Source of the DNA: Spinacia oleracea
Lineage: Eukaryota > Streptophyta > Magnoliopsida > Caryophyllales > Amaranthaceae
Direction: 5' to 3'
Length of the DNA stretch: 64,000 nt
Assembly: GCF_020520425.1 (NCBI RefSeq)
Contig: NC_079487.1
Span: 132,516,385-132,580,384, forward strand
In this document: in pieces, positions 32,622 through 46,869 of the stretch
How the letters are laid out: each line of letters starts with the position of its first letter
Numbering within the stretch: position 1 is the first letter of the stretch
Position numbers and translations under genes: made by a program
The notes under the pieces: model-generated
What the model saw: only the letters and a program-made list of their open reading frames with translations
Told to the model about the DNA's origin: nothing
Database searches by the model: none

Positions 32622-33008
32622 CTCGGTATCTTTCATTTCTTTGGTCCAAAGTAGGAACTAATTAAGAAAAGTAGAAAACCCAAACCCATAATTGAACCAC
32701 TCGGAGCAAGAGGTTCAAAAGCATTACATTAAATTTAGTTGAAACTTTTATTTAATTCTTACATGGCTTGAAAACAATTAAAGCATACATAACAAAAGAT
32801 AATTCAAACTAACCCTCTTAACAATAGCTAGGTGACAATTTCAGGACTTACATTTTATCAAAACAAAAAAAAAAAAAAAAAAATTCAAACTAACCGTTCT
32901 ACTGGAGGTGGTTAGCGATTTCATCTTCGGATCCATGTTATTCAAACTAAACCGAACCATACTGATTTTCGCGCGCAGTTCCGTACGTGTATCGGGTTCA
33001 TGACTAGC

Positions 33009-36000
33009 TTAGGCCGGAGGAAGGTCGGCACCACGGTTGTTTCGCGGCAATACTGGTTGCAACGACGGCCAGTTAGGAAGAATTTTCTTCACACCACCAA
33101 CAATGCTGTCATTCATTGCGGCGGCGGCTGCAGTAGGAGAAAACTTAATAAGTGCAAAAGAGTCTCCTTTGAACAAATAAGCCTCATTGTTACGATGTGA
33201 AGCGAATGCCGCATCAATTCCCCTTTCAAAAACGGTGTTTCTCAGACTACCAAACCCTTGTGTTATTGAACGGGTGGCCGTAACAAGACGCGGCGGCGAT
33301 CCACCACCACCACCACCACCACCACCATAGTTTATAACAACATATTGATCACCTTTAAAGAGGTAAGCTTCATATTTCGTTGTTGATGACTCAAACGCTG
33401 CATCTACTCCGGTCTCAAACACAGTCTTTTTAAAAAACGGGAACATTTTCCTGATCTTCATCGGACCAGCAATAATCCTGTCATTTACAAAGCTTATATG
33501 TGCACACAGATTTCCAGAGAAGATGAAGGACTCATTCACATCGTGAGACCCGAAAGCACAGTCGATTCCGTACTCTGCAAATGATGTTTCCTTCAGTGAT
33601 GGGAACCCTTCGCTTATAAGAGCAGGTCCTTTAACAACCTTGTCCCTTGTTGATGGTGATCCTGTAGGTGCGTAGTCGAATATGATATACTCATTTTTCA
33701 TGAAGATATATGCTTCGTTTTGGCGAGAAGAACGGAATGCTGCATCAATGTAGCTTTGTAAGGTGGTTGTCTCATTCGCGTACCAGTCTTTGGCGGAGGC
33801 ACTGCTACTTCGTCGTCTTCTTCGATTGGGCGGGTTGGTAACTGTGTCTTCAGCTGGTAAGTAGAAGTCAAGCTTGAGATTTGCTGGTTTTTTGTTTCCA
33901 TCAAGGTAATAAGTTACTGGCCTTAAAATGTTGATCAGTCTTTCTGGGTGGGATTGTGGATTGAAGTTGTCGTTTAGGATCAACATGTCATCTGCTCTTT
34001 CACGTCTGGTATACCTGTATCGATCGATTTTTGAAGTTCAGTTCAGGAAAAATAAGTGATTATTCCCAGTACAATCAGCAAATATTCAAACTTTATCAAC
34101 AAGTATTACCAATTTAGTCAATTTTAGTAATAATAACATAAAACAAAACAAAAAAAATTGACATTTAATACCTTAGAAAACCAGTTTTTGTAATTTAATA
34201 CCTTACTTAACCAACCGATCGAATCCGATCTACACCTAAGTGATAAAGTGACTCGAAACGACTCGACCTGATCATGACCTGACCCGGACCCGACTAGATG
34301 ACTTGTTTTGACAGTTCTAGGTCACACTAATTTAGTCAAAAGATTACCTCAACTTCCTTTTATTTCCTTTGAGTTTTCCTCATACCAAGTACTCCACCAT
34401 TTATGTTATGTGGTTTTCATATATTTCCTCATAAAGTAAATTAGCAAAAAAATATATAAGTCTACCAATTCATTTACTTTTGATTTCCATCATTTCTTAA
34501 TAAAGTTAAAGATTCAGCCTAGAACAATATTTTAAGGACGGAGAGTGTAACTAACATAAGTCCAGACAAGTCCAAACAGATAAGTTAAAATCAAATGAAT
34601 AAACCATACTCATTAATTAACAAATATTCTTGGGTTATATAATTAATACTCCCTCCGTCCCGGAATACTCGACCCGCTTTGACCGACACAGAGACTAAGA
34701 AACTTAAATTGACTTATTTAATTTAATAGGTAGTAGTTGATAGTGGGGTATTATTTTATTGTAGTTAATGGGAGGTGGGTTAAGAGGTGGGGTTGGGGGA
34801 GAGTAGGGGTTGAATTTTTAATTATTTTTTGTATGGAGTAGGGGGTAGGTGGGTTAAAAACAGGTCAAATATTAAGGGTCGACCCAATAAGGAAAATAGA
34901 TCAAGTATTCCGGGATGGAGGGAGTATCAATTAGGACAACATATTAATTTGCTAGCTAGTAAATTATAATGTTTAAGGGAAGATACTAACTGTGAGCCAC
35001 GGGTAGTGATAAGCCTGAAACGTTGAGCAGATCGGATATACTGAGGCGCAATACCAGCAACAAAACAGACCTCATCTTGGGTAGGATACTTATAACGATC
35101 CCCAAGAGTCTCCGCAACCCAAATTCCACCTGGTGCATACATTTCATACCTCCAAGCTTCAACAACACTTTGATTTTCATTAGGCTGTAAAGTTACAGAA
35201 GGAAACCAAGAACTACTAAGAGTGGTACTAACAAAGGCGTAATTAGCAGGGTGCATTGAATTCCCAAGTGGACGGCCACCTTCATGTATATAATGTTCCA
35301 AGTTGTGGAAGATGTTGTCAGGGGTGTGAAGTTGACGCCTCGCCTGAAAACCATCTCGGAATATATCGTGATAATGAGCTCGATCCCACCGGAATACGTG
35401 TTGTTTTATGTCTGCATCACCTGTTAATAAAATATTATTGATAAGAAATATAATGTTGTACTACTACTATATCATATTGTTAACAATAGTAGAGCTGATT
35501 AACATGGCCCTATCCGTGGCCCGACCCAAAATTACCGGGTTTTGAGTAGAATAGAGATGATCAACATGGGCCCCGGCCCGACCCGGGGTTTTGGGCAGAA
35601 TATTCTGGCACGATTTTTGGACCCGGCCCGAACTTTTATAAAAAAATTGCGGACTATGGGCAACGTAAAACAACAATTTTAGTTATAAATTTGGCCCAGT
35701 CCGAAATTGGCCTGAAAAGACCGCTATTTTTTTGCCCGAAATAGCGAGATTTGGGCACAAAATTGCCCTGGCCCAACCCGACATAATTGCTAGAATTTTA
35801 TGTCCTCGGCTCGGCCCGGACTGCCTTTTGATCAGGTCTAGAGCAGAATAGTCGGCCCGATTTTCTGGCCTAGCCCGGACTTTTTTAAAAAATTGCGGGC
35901 TTTGAACAACATAATACAACAATTTCAATTATAAATTTGACCCGGCCTGAAAATCCCGCTTTTTTTAGCCCGAAATAGCGGGTTTGAACATAAAAAATTG

Positions 36001-36333
36001 GCCAACGGTTTGGCTCGGCCCCGGCCCGACACAATAGGCAAATTTTTGTGCCCTATGTGCGGCCCGACCTGCATTTTGATCAGGTCTAGTTAAGATATAA
36101 TACAAATCTACCACATACGATATTCTATCATTTAGAATAACTAAGTTATCCTCAGTACCCGTACTGTCACGGTACTCGATATCTGTAAGAGCCTTTGGTG
36201 GGATTGGGTCTAAGCAGTTGAATTTGTAGATACTTTCTTGTAAAAATTGAACGGCTAGTTCGTCTTTTTGGTCTAGAGGTTGTGGGTAGTTTGCAGCACA
36301 ACCTCTCCATGGAGAATTCGGGGGGATTGACAT
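33009..36333 (-). CDS. ADP-ribosyltransferase (enterotoxin-A-like) plus hemopexin domain protein
   Basis: Three-exon gene that looks whole, about 535 aa. Exon 1 starts at ATG 36,333 (no signal peptide) and ends near 36,150-36,160 (two phase-compatible donors). Exon 2 is about 34,994-35,420. Exon 3 is 33,009-34,014. Exon 2 resembles the A subunit of heat-labile/cholera-type enterotoxins: an early Arg (VFRWDR, codon near 35,390), a Ser-Thr strand (YAFVSTTLS, near 35,225) and a Glu-containing loop before a G-I turn (DEVCFVAGI, near 35,070). Exon 3 carries four hemopexin-like repeats, each with a (G/I)(I/V)DAAF-type start and an EAYLFKGD-type strand, as in legume albumin-2, with a poly-Gly loop near 33,302-33,330. 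Family knowledge implies NAD-dependent ADP-ribosylation plus ligand or heme binding; neither is shown. Introns hold a Stowaway MITE and a duplicated GC-rich repeat. A TATA box lies about 95 bp upstream. Confidence 0.8.
34649..34924. mobile_element. Stowaway MITE in intron 2 of the ART/hemopexin gene
   Basis: CTCCCTCCGTCCCGGAATAC at the left and GTATTCCGGGATGGAGGGAG-like at the right, next to TA. 276 bp, non-coding. Confidence 0.85.
35550..36088. repeat. Two-copy GC-rich repeat in intron 1 of the ART/hemopexin gene
   Basis: Two diverged direct copies of about 260 bp, each ending gatcaggtctag and rich in ggcccgaccc words, with shared aaattgcggg and cccgaaatagcg blocks. Source element unknown. 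Short open frames inside it are not credible genes. Confidence 0.7.
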
Positions 36334-36428
36334 TGTAATTAATTAAATTATCAGCTCTGATAATCCTAAGTTTGTAAGAAGGTTGTCTGATAGGTTTCGA
36401 CTTTCGAGGAGCTGAGGAAGATTATATG

Positions 36429-36437
36429 TATATATAG
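36429..36437 (-). promoter_or_regulatory. TATA box of the ART/hemopexin gene
   Basis: CTATATATAC on the minus strand, about 96-105 bp before the ATG at 36,333. Confidence 0.6.
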
Positions 36438-36650
36438 AACTAATAGAAGGACGATTCATTTCGACGCCGAATATTTTTCGATCTGGTTTCTGTACATAAA
36501 CCAGGTGCCATTATTGACATTTTCAAATACCGTCAAATGGAATAAGGAGTAGAGATGTTAAACTTTTACACGAACATTTACTTTTCCATCACCATCAAAT
36601 GAGTGAATTTCCGAGTAAATAATACGTCTGGAATAAGAATAATATAAACT

Positions 36651-36878
36651 TTTCTATAAAGCGTTCTTACACAAAAGATCACTTTGGTGTCATATAAGTT
36701 AAGCAATGGAACCAATTAGTTAAGCACTTGAACTAATTAGTTAAAAAAATGAACTAATTAGTTAAGCAATTGAACCAATTAGTTAAGCAATGTAACAAAT
36801 TAGTTAATTAAGAAATAGAACCAATTAGTTAAGCAACCAGAGTGGTCTTTCCAGTAAGACGTTCTTACACAAAAATTT
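36651..36878. repeat. Minisatellite-cored element, second locus
   Basis: Same build as 9070-9276: a GCGTTCTTACACAAAAG end, ~18-bp AATTAGTTAAGCAA units, then the same end again in direct orientation. Confidence 0.75.
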
Positions 36879-37713
36879 TAATAAGAATAATCGATCTAAA
36901 GTTTCAACCTTGGCGACTTAAGTTGATAATGTATACGAAGTATTGATCAAGAGTAAATAATACGTCTCGAATGAGAATAATATCGATCAAGAAACACGAT
37001 GTTATTCTCCAAAGTTTCAACCTTGACAACTAAGTGGATAGTATCGATCAAGAGACAATATTATTCTCCAAAGTTTCAAAATGTCAACTCAATAACGTAA
37101 GTGGGTGAAGTAATATTTATATTCCTTAAATAACTTATTTCTGAAAAAATTAAATCAGATAAAACCGGATCATCATATCTATTATCTTATGTGCATTTAT
37201 TTATCGTTGAATATGTTTAGCTCCTCATTAAAATAAATTATGTAAATTTCACGTCATGGCATCAATACGAATCTAACGTATTTTCCCAAGCAAGATAGAA
37301 CACTGTAATGTGGCAATATTTCCTGATGCTATGATCCATCGTGTCTCAAATCAGGAAAAATTGTCAAAAGAAACTTTTTTTATGTCACACTTTTTTTTTT
37401 GTTAAAAACATCTTTTAATACTTTTTTTTATTGGAAACATCGAAACACCCTGTATGATAATATAATTTTAGTAAACAAACAATTTCTAGCCAAAAAAATG
37501 AAGTTTTTTGGGCGTTGCCTCCAACTATACGCGTGTATTAAAAAAAAGTCATGACAAGTCGAACAAATTAATTATGAAATTCAAAATAAACATTTCCTTT
37601 GTGTCCGAATAAGCCATAACGGCATTATTCCAAATTACAAATGAGAGAAAGGAGATTCGAACATAAGAACCCCTCGCTCGAAAATCAAAATCAATATGCG
37701 TTGTTGTGCATGG
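36879..37713. other. Intergenic, nothing recognised
   Basis: Contains a weak local duplication (gatcaagaaacacgatgttattctcc-type words near 36,960-37,070, given here only as a description). Otherwise AT-rich sequence between the 5' side of the ART/hemopexin gene and the 3' end of the peroxidase gene. Confidence 0.5.
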
Positions 37714-40141
<2,428 letters not shown>

Positions 40142-40248
40142 TTTCGATATCAGACCAATCTAGCTAGCTTAATTAGCCTGTTTAATTAAGAATGGGATAT
40201 GTAATGATGTTTGTAGTAATTAATGAGGATTGTTGAAAAACTCTCCCA

Positions 40249-40258
40249 ATATATATAG
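40249..40258 (-). promoter_or_regulatory. TATA box of the peroxidase gene
   Basis: CTATATATAT on the minus strand, 108-117 bp before the ATG at 40,141. Confidence 0.65.
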
Positions 40259-40259
40259 C

Positions 40260-41202
40260 ACGAACCTAAACAAAGTTGTTATGCAATCGTGTATTAGTAT
40301 TAGCAACTAGACTTAATTAACTTGCATGTTAGTACAACTATTATTAATTAGTTGATTGTTTAGGGTGTATAATGATTGCATTTGATATAAGAAGAATGTA
40401 CGTGAAATAATTAGTAATTTACGCGGTACACCTCTCGTTAATCATTATGCTATGATTATGGCCGTAATCTAGCTTATAAAATGACAATGATATGATTGAT
40501 ACATCCCAGCAGAACAGACATGCTCCATGACTTTAAGAAATTATCTACTAGAAGTAGTATATATGTTGGGATTATTGATGGATTGGAGTTGACCCGTATT
40601 TATATATAAGAGGATGTTTTGTAAGTCAAATCATAATCTAAGATTTCATATTTGCAAATTGACGGAGGTGAGAGGGTAAAGGCACATGCAATAGCTAGCT
40701 AGCGACAAAATTGTTACGTTGCGACGACTTTGTTTATGTACATATATACTTCTTATATTCTAAGGTATGTAAATGGAACAACAAGCAATTATTAGTGTTT
40801 GAATGGTTCTAAACCCAGAATCGATATCTGATCTGTCAAGGATGCATTATGAATTTGAGTTTTGTGATCGGTGTAAAAAAAAAAGCTTCTGAAGTTGTCT
40901 TTACTAGATTCGTTCCATCCAATTAGCTACGTGGTGTTAGGGATAAATGGGGTCAGGTAGGACGGGACGGATGTGGATGAAGGTCCCTAATCATCATCCC
41001 CACCTAAAATTCCTCCTCATCCCAGCCCCATCACTTATAACGGGTACAAAATTCATCCTAATCCTCACCATAATGGGTACAAACTAAAATTCATCCACAT
41101 CCCAACGGGTACAAGCTAAAATTCATCCATGCCTACCACCCGCCTGGGTATCCATCCCCGTCTCGATTACCCCTACCCCATAACAATGCCAATACCCATG
41201 CG
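40260..41202. other. Peroxidase upstream region and degenerate repeat
   Basis: No gene. From about 40,940 the sequence becomes rich in gggtacaaa and catcccc words typical of decayed plant repeats. Confidence 0.45.
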
Positions 41203-41428
41203 CAGTGGAGGAGCCAAGATTTGTAGGTTGGGGGGCGAGAAATTTACGTAAAAAATGTTAAAAAGGAAGTTTGGCTGAAGATGGAAGTTGAACCTTGTAT
41301 CTTGGGGTTCAAATATGCTCCTTTGACCACTGGAGCGTAGGAAAATTTATGTTTATACTTACTGTTGTTAATACATATTGCTTAGTTTTTTTATCTTTGG
41401 GTGGGCGACCGCCCCTACCAACCTCCCG
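41203..41428. mobile_element. Degenerate hAT-like element spanning the duplication breakpoint
   Basis: Starts CAGTGGAGGAGCC and is flanked by cccatgcg at 41,195-41,202 and 41,429-41,436 (8 bp). The right inverted repeat is imperfect. The left edge of the 14.5-kb duplicated unit (41,386) lies inside it. Confidence 0.6.
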
Positions 41429-41436
41429 CCCATGCG

Positions 41437-42065
41437 TCAATACTCGCCTAATTTTTCTTATTTAGCAAACATTTGCCAACATATATAATCGGAAAAAAGT
41501 GTCTTATGACTAAATTTAAAGTAACATATATAATCGGAAAAAAATATCTTCCATAACAAAGAAAAAAAATTATATTATGATCACCTACAAATAAATCCAA
41601 ACACAAAAAAAATATCTTAAACTTAATTTAGATCTTTTTAAAATTTTAATTCACATAGGAAAGGACATTCGGGTCAGGTTGACGCTATGAACCAGGCCGA
41701 GTGGGGATGGGGCAGAGCGAAAGGGGATGGCCTGGGAGGAGAGACGAGTATGGGGCGGGTTCAACTCAAAATCTCGCACCCGCTAAACATCCCTCCATCC
41801 TCGCTTACTTAGGGCAACGAGTCTCCCTTAAAACTTAGTTCCAGTGACACCCATACATGGTGTACATCGCCTAGCTAGCTTGAGTTTTTTCCGTCTGAGC
41901 TACGTGGTCGTACAAGTTCTTTCCATCCGAACAATTGACTGGATAGCTATATTTGGATTGTACTGATCGATTATATTGGGATAGCTATATCTGGATAGTA
42001 ATTGTATAGACGAATAAAAAATGTTCAACAAAAATTACGAATCTTCTTATTGATACTAGTAGAAA
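41437..42065. other. Non-coding sequence before the 414-bp array
   Basis: No gene. Contains GC-rich gatgggg words (41,690-41,760) and a repeated ggatagctatat(t/c)tgga element (about 41,940-42,000). Confidence 0.5.
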
Positions 42066-44061
42066 AAGAGGCATAACTTTTGCATTCATTAGTGACGTCA
42101 TAGCCTCGTTTTTAACGGGAGGGCCGTAAATATATGAATGTGTTTACATTTGTGACGTTTTTTTTAACACCTCAAATGAATCAATTTTACATTTTTCTAC
42201 CGGTATGAAGAGGAAGACCGGCCCGAGTTCGTTAAAACCCAGCACCTTGCACAAATTAGCTCCTTTGGTAACGTTCATCTAGGCCCGTATGTAGCACCCT
42301 TAGCAAGGTCTAGGGTATTTTATCCGTACATGCGTATAAAAGTGTACGATAGGGTATTAAAGCTCATCTTGATGTTGAGACGCTAATGTAGGTTTGGAGA
42401 AGGTCTCGTCCTAATCTAATTTATGTATTTACGCTTTTTATAATTCAAAGTATAGTTTATAACGAAATATTCTTTAGATCGAGATGTCACTTTTACATTC
42501 TTTAGCGTCGTTCTTAGCCTCGCTGCTAATGGGAGGGCCGTAAATGAATGTGTTTACATTTGGGGCGTTTTTTTAAACACCTCAAATGAATCAGTTTTAC
42601 ATTTTTCTACCAGTATGAAGAGGAAGACCGGCCCGAGTTCGATAAAACCCAGCACCTTGCACAAATTAGCTCCCTCGGTAACGTTCATCTAGGTCGGTAT
42701 GTACGTAGCACCCTTAGTAAGGTCTAGGGTATTTTATCCGCACATGCGTATAAAAGTGTACGATAGGGTATTAAAGCTCATCTTGATGTTGAGACGCTAA
42801 TGTAGGTTTGGAGAAGGTCTCGTCCTAATCTAATTTATGTATTTACGCTTTTTATAATTCAAAGTATAGTTTATAACGAAATATTCTTTAGATCGAGATG
42901 TCACTTTTACATTCTTTAGCGTCGTTCTTAGCCTCGCTGCTAATGGGAGGGCCGTAAATGAATGTGTTTACATTTGGGGCGTTTTTTTAAACACCTCAAA
43001 TGAATCAGTTTTACATTTTTCTACCAGTATGAAGAGGAAGACCGGCCCGAGTTCGATAAAACCCAGCACCTTGCACAAATTAGCTCCCTCGGTAACGTTC
43101 ATCTAGGTCGGTATGTACGTAGCACCCTTAGTAAGGTCTAGGGTATTTTATCCGCACATGCGTATAAAAGTGTACGATAGGGTATTAAAGCTCATCTTGA
43201 TGTTGAGACGCTAATGTAGGTTTGGAGAAGGTCTCGTCCTAATCTAATTTATGTATTTACGCTTTTTATAATTCAAAGTATAGTTTATAACGAAATATTC
43301 TTTAGATCGAGATGTCACTTTTACATTCTTTAGCGTCGTTCTTAGCCTCGCTGCTAATGGGAGGGCCGTAAATGAATGTGTTTACATTTGGGGCGTTTTT
43401 TTAAACACCTCAAATGAATCAGTTTTACATTTTTCTACCAGTATGAAGAGGAAGACCGGCCCGAGTTCGATAAAACCCAGCACCTTGCACAAATTAGCTC
43501 CCTCGGTAACGTTCATCTAGGTCGGTATGTACGTAGCACCCTTAGTAAGGTCTAGGGTATTTTATCCGCACATGCGTATAAAAGTGTACGATAGGGTATT
43601 AAAGCTCATCTTGATGTTGAGACGCTAATGTAGGTTTGGAGAAGGTCTCGTCCTAATCTAATTTATGTATTTACGCTTTTTATAATTCAAAGTATAGTTT
43701 ATAACGAAATATTCTTTAGATCGAGATGTCACTTTTACATTCTTTAGCGTCGTTCTTAGCCTCGCTGCTAATGGGAGGGCCGTAAATGAATGTGTTTACA
43801 TTTGGGGCGTTTTTTTAAACACCTCAAATGAATCAGTTTTACATTTTTCTACCAGTATGAAGAGGAAGACCGGCCCGAGTTCGATAAAACCCAGCACCTT
43901 GCACAAATTAGCTCCCTCGGTAACGTTCATCTAGGTCGGTATGTACGTAGCACCCTTAGTAAGGTCTAGGGTATTTTATCCGCACATGCGTATAAAAGTG
44001 TACGATAGGGTATTAAAGCTCATCTTGATGCTGAGACGCTAATGTAGGTTTGGAGAAGGTC
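42066..44061. repeat. 414-bp tandem array (about 4.8 copies)
   Basis: Unit starts at 42,481, 42,895, 43,309 and 43,723 give an exact 414-bp period, and those copies look identical. The first copy (42,066-42,480) is clearly diverged. Each unit contains the terminal ~50 nt of the adjacent LEA-like coding exon (minus strand, ending LASQHQDEL-stop) plus downstream sequence. The array thus arose by repeated duplication of that gene's 3' end. Confidence 0.92.
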
Positions 44062-44249
44062 TCCTTCGCTATATCCTTCGTCTTGTGCACGGCGTCGCCA
44101 ACCATATCCGCGACAGTTTTCGCAGAATCCTCGATCATCATTTTAGTCTTCTCTAAGCTCTCCTCCGCTGCTTCAATCACCTTGCTTTCTCTTTCCAGTG
44201 CTACATTGCCCTCATTAGGGATTCCTTGAACACCATTTCCCCTAACCAC
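44013..44249 (-). pseudogene. LEA-like exon fragment at the head of the 414-bp array
   Basis: An open frame of about 78 codons, hydrophilic and amphipathic, with Lys/Glu/Ala-rich text (EESLEKTKMMIED, VHKTKDIAKETF) reminiscent of group 3 or LEA_4-type late-embryogenesis proteins. There is no in-frame ATG; a possible acceptor (GGTTAG) lies at its start, so it is best read as a last exon whose upstream exons I cannot find. It ends HQDEL. The adjacent array repeats its final codons. Expression is doubtful. Confidence 0.5.
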
Positions 44250-45100
44250 ATCATATTATACACAAAACCAAATTAAGGCGCGTTACAAAACTGTAAACAC
44301 ATAAAACTCAGTGATTGGTTAATGATCCCCTCAATATTTTGTTAGTTTTTCCTACACCATTTTCCTCTAAACATCATACTCCGTATAATACACAAAACCA
44401 CACAATTTGGATTATACACCCGGGTGCAGTACTCATTGTGCACCATGATGAACATTATTTGAGAATTTGATGAACATGAAGAATGGTTTCAATGTACATG
44501 TACAAGTGAAATATTTGAAATATATGTTATTTGGGTTTGAACTATATGTTCAATTGATACATGTTCTTTGAGTATGAACAATATGTTCTTTGTATAGTGG
44601 TTAAGACTTTTTCGGTTCAAGAAGTTGTACGTTTTGTTGAAACCTCTTTGTCCCATATCGGAAACTTTGAAATAATGACCAACGTGTAAAAGTTATGTCT
44701 TTTATCTACATACTACGTATGTAGTTTACGTATCTATTTTATCATTGTAGATGTTATATATCTGATTAAAATATGATATTGATTTTCACATAAAATAAAC
44801 CAAAAATAACAAAAAATAATGACCAACTTGTAAGCATGTGCTACTCGATAACCAATGGGTTTAAGACGAAAGGCTTGACAACCTTGTATGTGGACATGTG
44901 GTTGTGATCAGCTTGACTCTTCTCCAATTATCTATCTAATGCTTAGCCCACTAAAGCTTTATAATGATATGAGCCCATGTTTCGCCTTTAGTCTCTTGTA
45001 TTTGGTCTTTAGCAACTGGATAAATATCCAACTCAAGAGTCAAGACTCAAGAGGGAGCTAAGAATAGAATTTGTACATTAAAAATGTCCGGTTCCTAAAG
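44250..45100. other. Intergenic, nothing coding
   Basis: A ~45-bp stretch (ggttttgtgtat...gaaaatggtg on the minus strand) upstream of the LEA-like fragment is repeated about 120 bp further out. Otherwise AT-rich. Confidence 0.5.
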
Positions 45101-45293
45101 CAGGGGCGGAGGCAATGTACAAATAATGGGGTTAATTGACCCCACTTATATTGTGAAATTTTAGAAATTTTCTTTATAATTTTTAAGATTTTCTCAAAAT
45201 TTGTTACAAAATTAATTATTTGAACCCACTAACATCTACTTCGTATAATTTTTATTTTGAACAAACTAAATACTTTTTCTAGATCCGCCACTG
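45101..45293. mobile_element. hAT MITE
   Basis: 193 bp, CAGGGGCGGAGGC...GATCCGCCACTG, with a perfect 8-bp duplication tcctaaag on both sides. Confidence 0.88.
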
Positions 45294-45410
45294 TCCTAAA
45301 GTGTTAAATCTCAAGGACACTCAAAAAGTCACAAAGTACTGTTGCATTTTGCACATTGATCAATTATCCAGCGGACAAGAAAGAGCAAAGGGTTTTACAC
45401 GAACAAGATA

Positions 45411-45668
45411 CTCCCTCTGTCCCAGAATACTCGCAACGGTTTAACTTTTTTCACTATTCACATAATTCACTTTGACCCTATTTATTTATAGTATATGAAA
45501 ATAAGTGTTAGAATATAATATATTGTTGGCTTCATCTTAATATATATTTTCATAATATTAATACTTTATAAGTTTTTATCATATATAATTGAAGATATTG
45601 ATGGTCAAAGTTGTGCATTGGTAAGCGTGTCCAGTCAAACCGTTGTGAGTATTCCGGGACGGAGAGAG
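45411..45668. mobile_element. Stowaway MITE
   Basis: CTCCCTCTGTCCCAGAATAC...GTATTCCGGGACGGAGAGAG, next to TA. Same family as 49,488-49,745. Confidence 0.85.
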
Positions 45669-46595
45669 TATACAATAAATTTATTTCCGACATACTTTTC
45701 TAACTCTTTTTCCAAGAATAGCTTTTATCCAGATTTTCATAACTTTTACTTAAGTTTTTTACTTTTAAGAGGAAATAAAAATTTTGAAAGAAGAGATACG
45801 GAGTATATAACTGTATTCTTCTTCTATTCATTTTACTCGTAACGTTTGTCATTTTCACGCATGCCAATGCATAACTTTGATCATTAATATTTTTAATTTT
45901 ATTTAAGTAAAAAGTTAATATTTTGAAAATAGATATCACACGAAGCTAACAAGATCCCACGTGACTATGTTTTATCTTATATACAAATCACCAAAAATGA
46001 TCAAAATATAGTATATGAACAGTGTAGAAATAAAAAACGTTGCGAGTATTAAAATTTGAGAAAGTATCTATCAGCACCTTACTGAAAACTGAGAAGCTAC
46101 TCCACCTATCGCCAATTGATTTTGAAACTAAATAAATAAAATTCATTGAGCAATAAACGAGCTAATGTGATACAAACTCTCCTCCACTTTGTGGATATAT
46201 TGCACAATCCTTATCTCTCTTCGGTCTTCTCAAAACATGTACCAAATGTCCCTTCTAATTAAAAATCTTAATTAGAACATAACTAGTTTTTGAGCCCGGG
46301 CGATGCCCTGATGCCCCGTGTTACTACATTAATAACATTTACTTATATATATATATTTGCAATGATAAAACAAAACTTGGAATACCTTAGTGGTAAAAGC
46401 TTTATTATTTAAACTTGAGGTCAGGTTTCAACTTAATTATGTAATTAAATTTGCATACAACGTCTTCTGATCTTCCTATCACTAATTAATTAAGCTATTC
46501 TGTTTTGTTTTTTAAAGAAAGAGCTTAGTAATAGCCAATCTATACTACTCTAGCTTAATTTACTTATGATCATAAACCCGGGAAAGAAAAAGAAC
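45669..46595. other. Non-coding, with a Helitron 3' terminus
   Basis: On the minus strand, a GGGCATCGCCC hairpin and gctcaaaaactag followed by T end at about 46,284, as in Helitron 3' ends. Its 5' end was not located. No downstream exon for the small gene at 46,596-46,787 could be recognised here. Confidence 0.45.
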
Positions 46596-46787
46596 TTACT
46601 GGATATGTTGAGAAGAAGGCCACAAGAGAGAAAAACGGTCCGAAAAAAGCGGGAGCTTTAATTTATCCCAGTAATGGCTTCGTGGGCTGGTAAAACCTTG
46701 CAATGGAGGATCTTTGAGACTGAAACATAATAGCAAACATATTGAAATTGCTATCATAATTGCTGTCCATTTTGAAAATCTACCCAT
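46596..46787 (-). CDS. First exon of an unrecognised membrane-anchored protein
   Basis: Starts at ATG 46,787 with a short basic N-terminus (MGRFSKW), then a ~16-residue hydrophobic segment (TAIMIAISICLLLCFSL) and a soluble Pro/Trp/Ser-rich tail. Before the stop lies a strong donor, CCA|GTAAGTT (about 46,598), so this is probably exon 1 of a longer protein with an N-terminal signal anchor. A CTATATAATC TATA-like box lies about 70 bp upstream, next to three to four copies of a gattacgaatttt motif. Product not recognised; later exons not found in this unit. Confidence 0.4.
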   Translation of the reverse strand: MGRFSKWTAIMIAISICLLLCFSLKDPPLQGFTSPRSHYWDKLKLPLFSDRFSLLWPSSQHIQ

Positions 46788-46869
46788 CGTAATCCTAGCT
46801 GATTTTGATGATTTTGATTACGAATTTTGATTACGAATTTTGATTATGAATTTTGATTATATAGCTAGA

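Noticed and set aside
33000-33200. Plus-strand open frame over the hemopexin exon
   Set aside because: Antisense to a well-supported coding exon.
35467-35928. Minus-strand open frames in the ART/hemopexin intron
   Set aside because: They come from the duplicated ggcccgaccc repeat and would not fit the exon phases.
44013-44030. HQDEL terminus as an ER-retention signal
   Set aside because: Resembles KDEL/HDEL, but the frame has no start codon or signal peptide, so retention is not supportable.
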